A stretch of DNA of 7,275 bases from a bacterium (GTDB lineage Bacteria; Vulcanimicrobiota; Vulcanimicrobiia; Vulcanimicrobiales; Vulcanimicrobiaceae): contig JAKAPO010000120.1 in assembly GCA_021807065.1 (NCBI GenBank), forward strand, positions 1-7,275, in the 5' to 3' direction. This document shows, piece by piece, positions 6,640-7,275 of the stretch. The notes below the pieces were generated by a model. It was not told the DNA's origin. It saw only the letters and a list, made by a program, of their open reading frames with translations, and searched no databases. The stretch's first letter is position 1. The number at the start of each line of letters is the position of its first letter. Both the position numbers and the translations under genes were made by a program.

Positions 6640-7275
6640 GTGTTTGCGCCGGCTACCGTGGCTATCGTGGGCCGACCGAACGTCGGGAAAAGCGCGCTCT
6701 TCAATCGCTTGATCGGGCGGCGCCTCGCAATCGTCGAGGCGAGCGCGGGCGTCACGCGCGATCGCCTCTACGCGCTGGCTGAATGGCGAGGTCGCACCTT
6801 TACGCTCGTGGACACCGCCGGCATCGATCCCGACGCCGGGCGCCTGCGTCCAAACGACGAGATCGTCGCGGCTACGGCACGACAAGCCGAAGCCGCCGCG
6901 CGACAGGCGGACCTGATCCTTTTCATCGTCGACGCTCGAGAGGGCCGCCACCCGCTCGACGACGACGCAGCTCGAGTTCTGCGTAACACGCGAAAGCCGG
7001 TCGTCCTCGTCGCCAATAAAGCAGAATCTTCGGACGCGGCCTCCTCGGCGGACGCCGAGTTCGCGTCGCTCGGCTTCGGCCGCCCGGTCACCGTCTCGGC
7101 GATTCACGGTGAGGGCACCGGCGATCTCTTCGACCGGATCCTCGAACTGCTTCCGCCGCGCGCCGAGGTGCCCGCGCCGTCCAGCGAGCTCGCGCTTGCG
7201 ATCGTCGGACGTCCCAACGTCGGCAAGAGTTCCCTGCTCAACGCATTGCTCGGCGAGGAGCGCGCGTTGGTCTCG
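6640..7275 (+). CDS. der: Ribosome-assembly GTPase Der/EngA (3' end cut by window edge)
   Basis: Der is an essential GTPase with two tandem G domains, acting in assembly of the large ribosomal subunit. The first 212 codons are present. G domain 1 shows the P-loop GRPNVGKS (11-18), GVTRDR (37-42), DTAGI (58-62), NKAE (126-129, with Glu where NKxD is canonical) and the SAIHGEG segment (153-159). The linker is short (about 172-184). G domain 2 begins with a second P-loop, GRPNVGKSS (190-198), and the window ends shortly after it. The two P-loops in tandem identify Der rather than Era or other GTPases. The start is GTG 6640 with AAAGG seven bases upstream. The gene is divergent from miaB, with only 24-33 bases between starts. 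Confidence 0.98.
   Translation, partial: MFAPATVAIVGRPNVGKSALFNRLIGRRLAIVEASAGVTRDRLYALAEWRGRTFTLVDTAGIDPDAGRLRPNDEIVAATARQAEAAARQADLILFIVDAREGRHPLDDDAARVLRNTRKPVVLVANKAESSDAASSADAEFASLGFGRPVTVSAIHGEGTGDLFDRILELLPPRAEVPAPSSELALAIVGRPNVGKSSLLNALLGEERALVS

Noticed and set aside
6616..7107. Upstream extension of the miaB frame
   Set aside because: It lies opposite der and has no MiaB similarity; the family N-terminus starts at MPRIYVETFGC.
1..7275. CRISPR array, tRNA/rRNA gene, insertion sequence or defence system
   Set aside because: No regularly spaced identical repeats with unique spacers, no cloverleaf or rRNA sequence, and no transposase or defence gene; apart from the short palindromic repeats the window is fully occupied by housekeeping genes.

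Overview
The window is a block of bacterial housekeeping genes from a GC-rich genome. Four genes lie on the minus strand and are read right to left in the order miaB, mutS, mutL, miaA. A fifth gene, der, starts divergently on the plus strand and runs off the right edge. miaA runs off the left edge. Coding density is very high. The order miaB-mutS-mutL-miaA resembles that of Firmicutes and other Terrabacteria, and MutL carries a complete set of endonuclease motifs, so mismatch repair here should be the methyl-independent type. The lineage cannot be fixed from the sequence alone. A high-GC, poorly cultured Terrabacteria group (for example Eremiobacterota/Vulcanimicrobiota) is a guess.

Layout: positions 1-833 hold most of miaA (tRNA A37 dimethylallyltransferase). 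After a 13-base gap comes mutL (847-2514), which overlaps mutS (2507-4990) by 8 bases. Next is a 125-base gap (4991-5115) built almost wholly of three copies of a short palindromic repeat. miaB (5116-6606, or 6615 with the alternative start) follows. Finally there is a very tight divergent junction of 24-33 bases, containing a 16-base inverted repeat, and then der from 6640 onward.

The genes form two functional pairs. MutS and MutL recognise mismatches and nick the new strand, probably coupled to the sliding clamp. MiaA and MiaB act in sequence on tRNA A37 (i6A, then ms2i6A). Der is a ribosome-assembly GTPase. All five products look intact by their key motifs, apart from the two genes cut by the window edges.

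The most unusual feature is the repeat family. A copy about 58 bases long, closely similar to the intergenic copy at 5059-5119, sits in frame inside miaB on the opposite strand. It adds about 19 low-complexity residues to the radical-SAM domain. The intergenic copies also supply the probable ribosome binding site of mutS and the stop codon of miaB. This resembles, but need not be related to, the palindromic elements that insert into Rickettsia genes.
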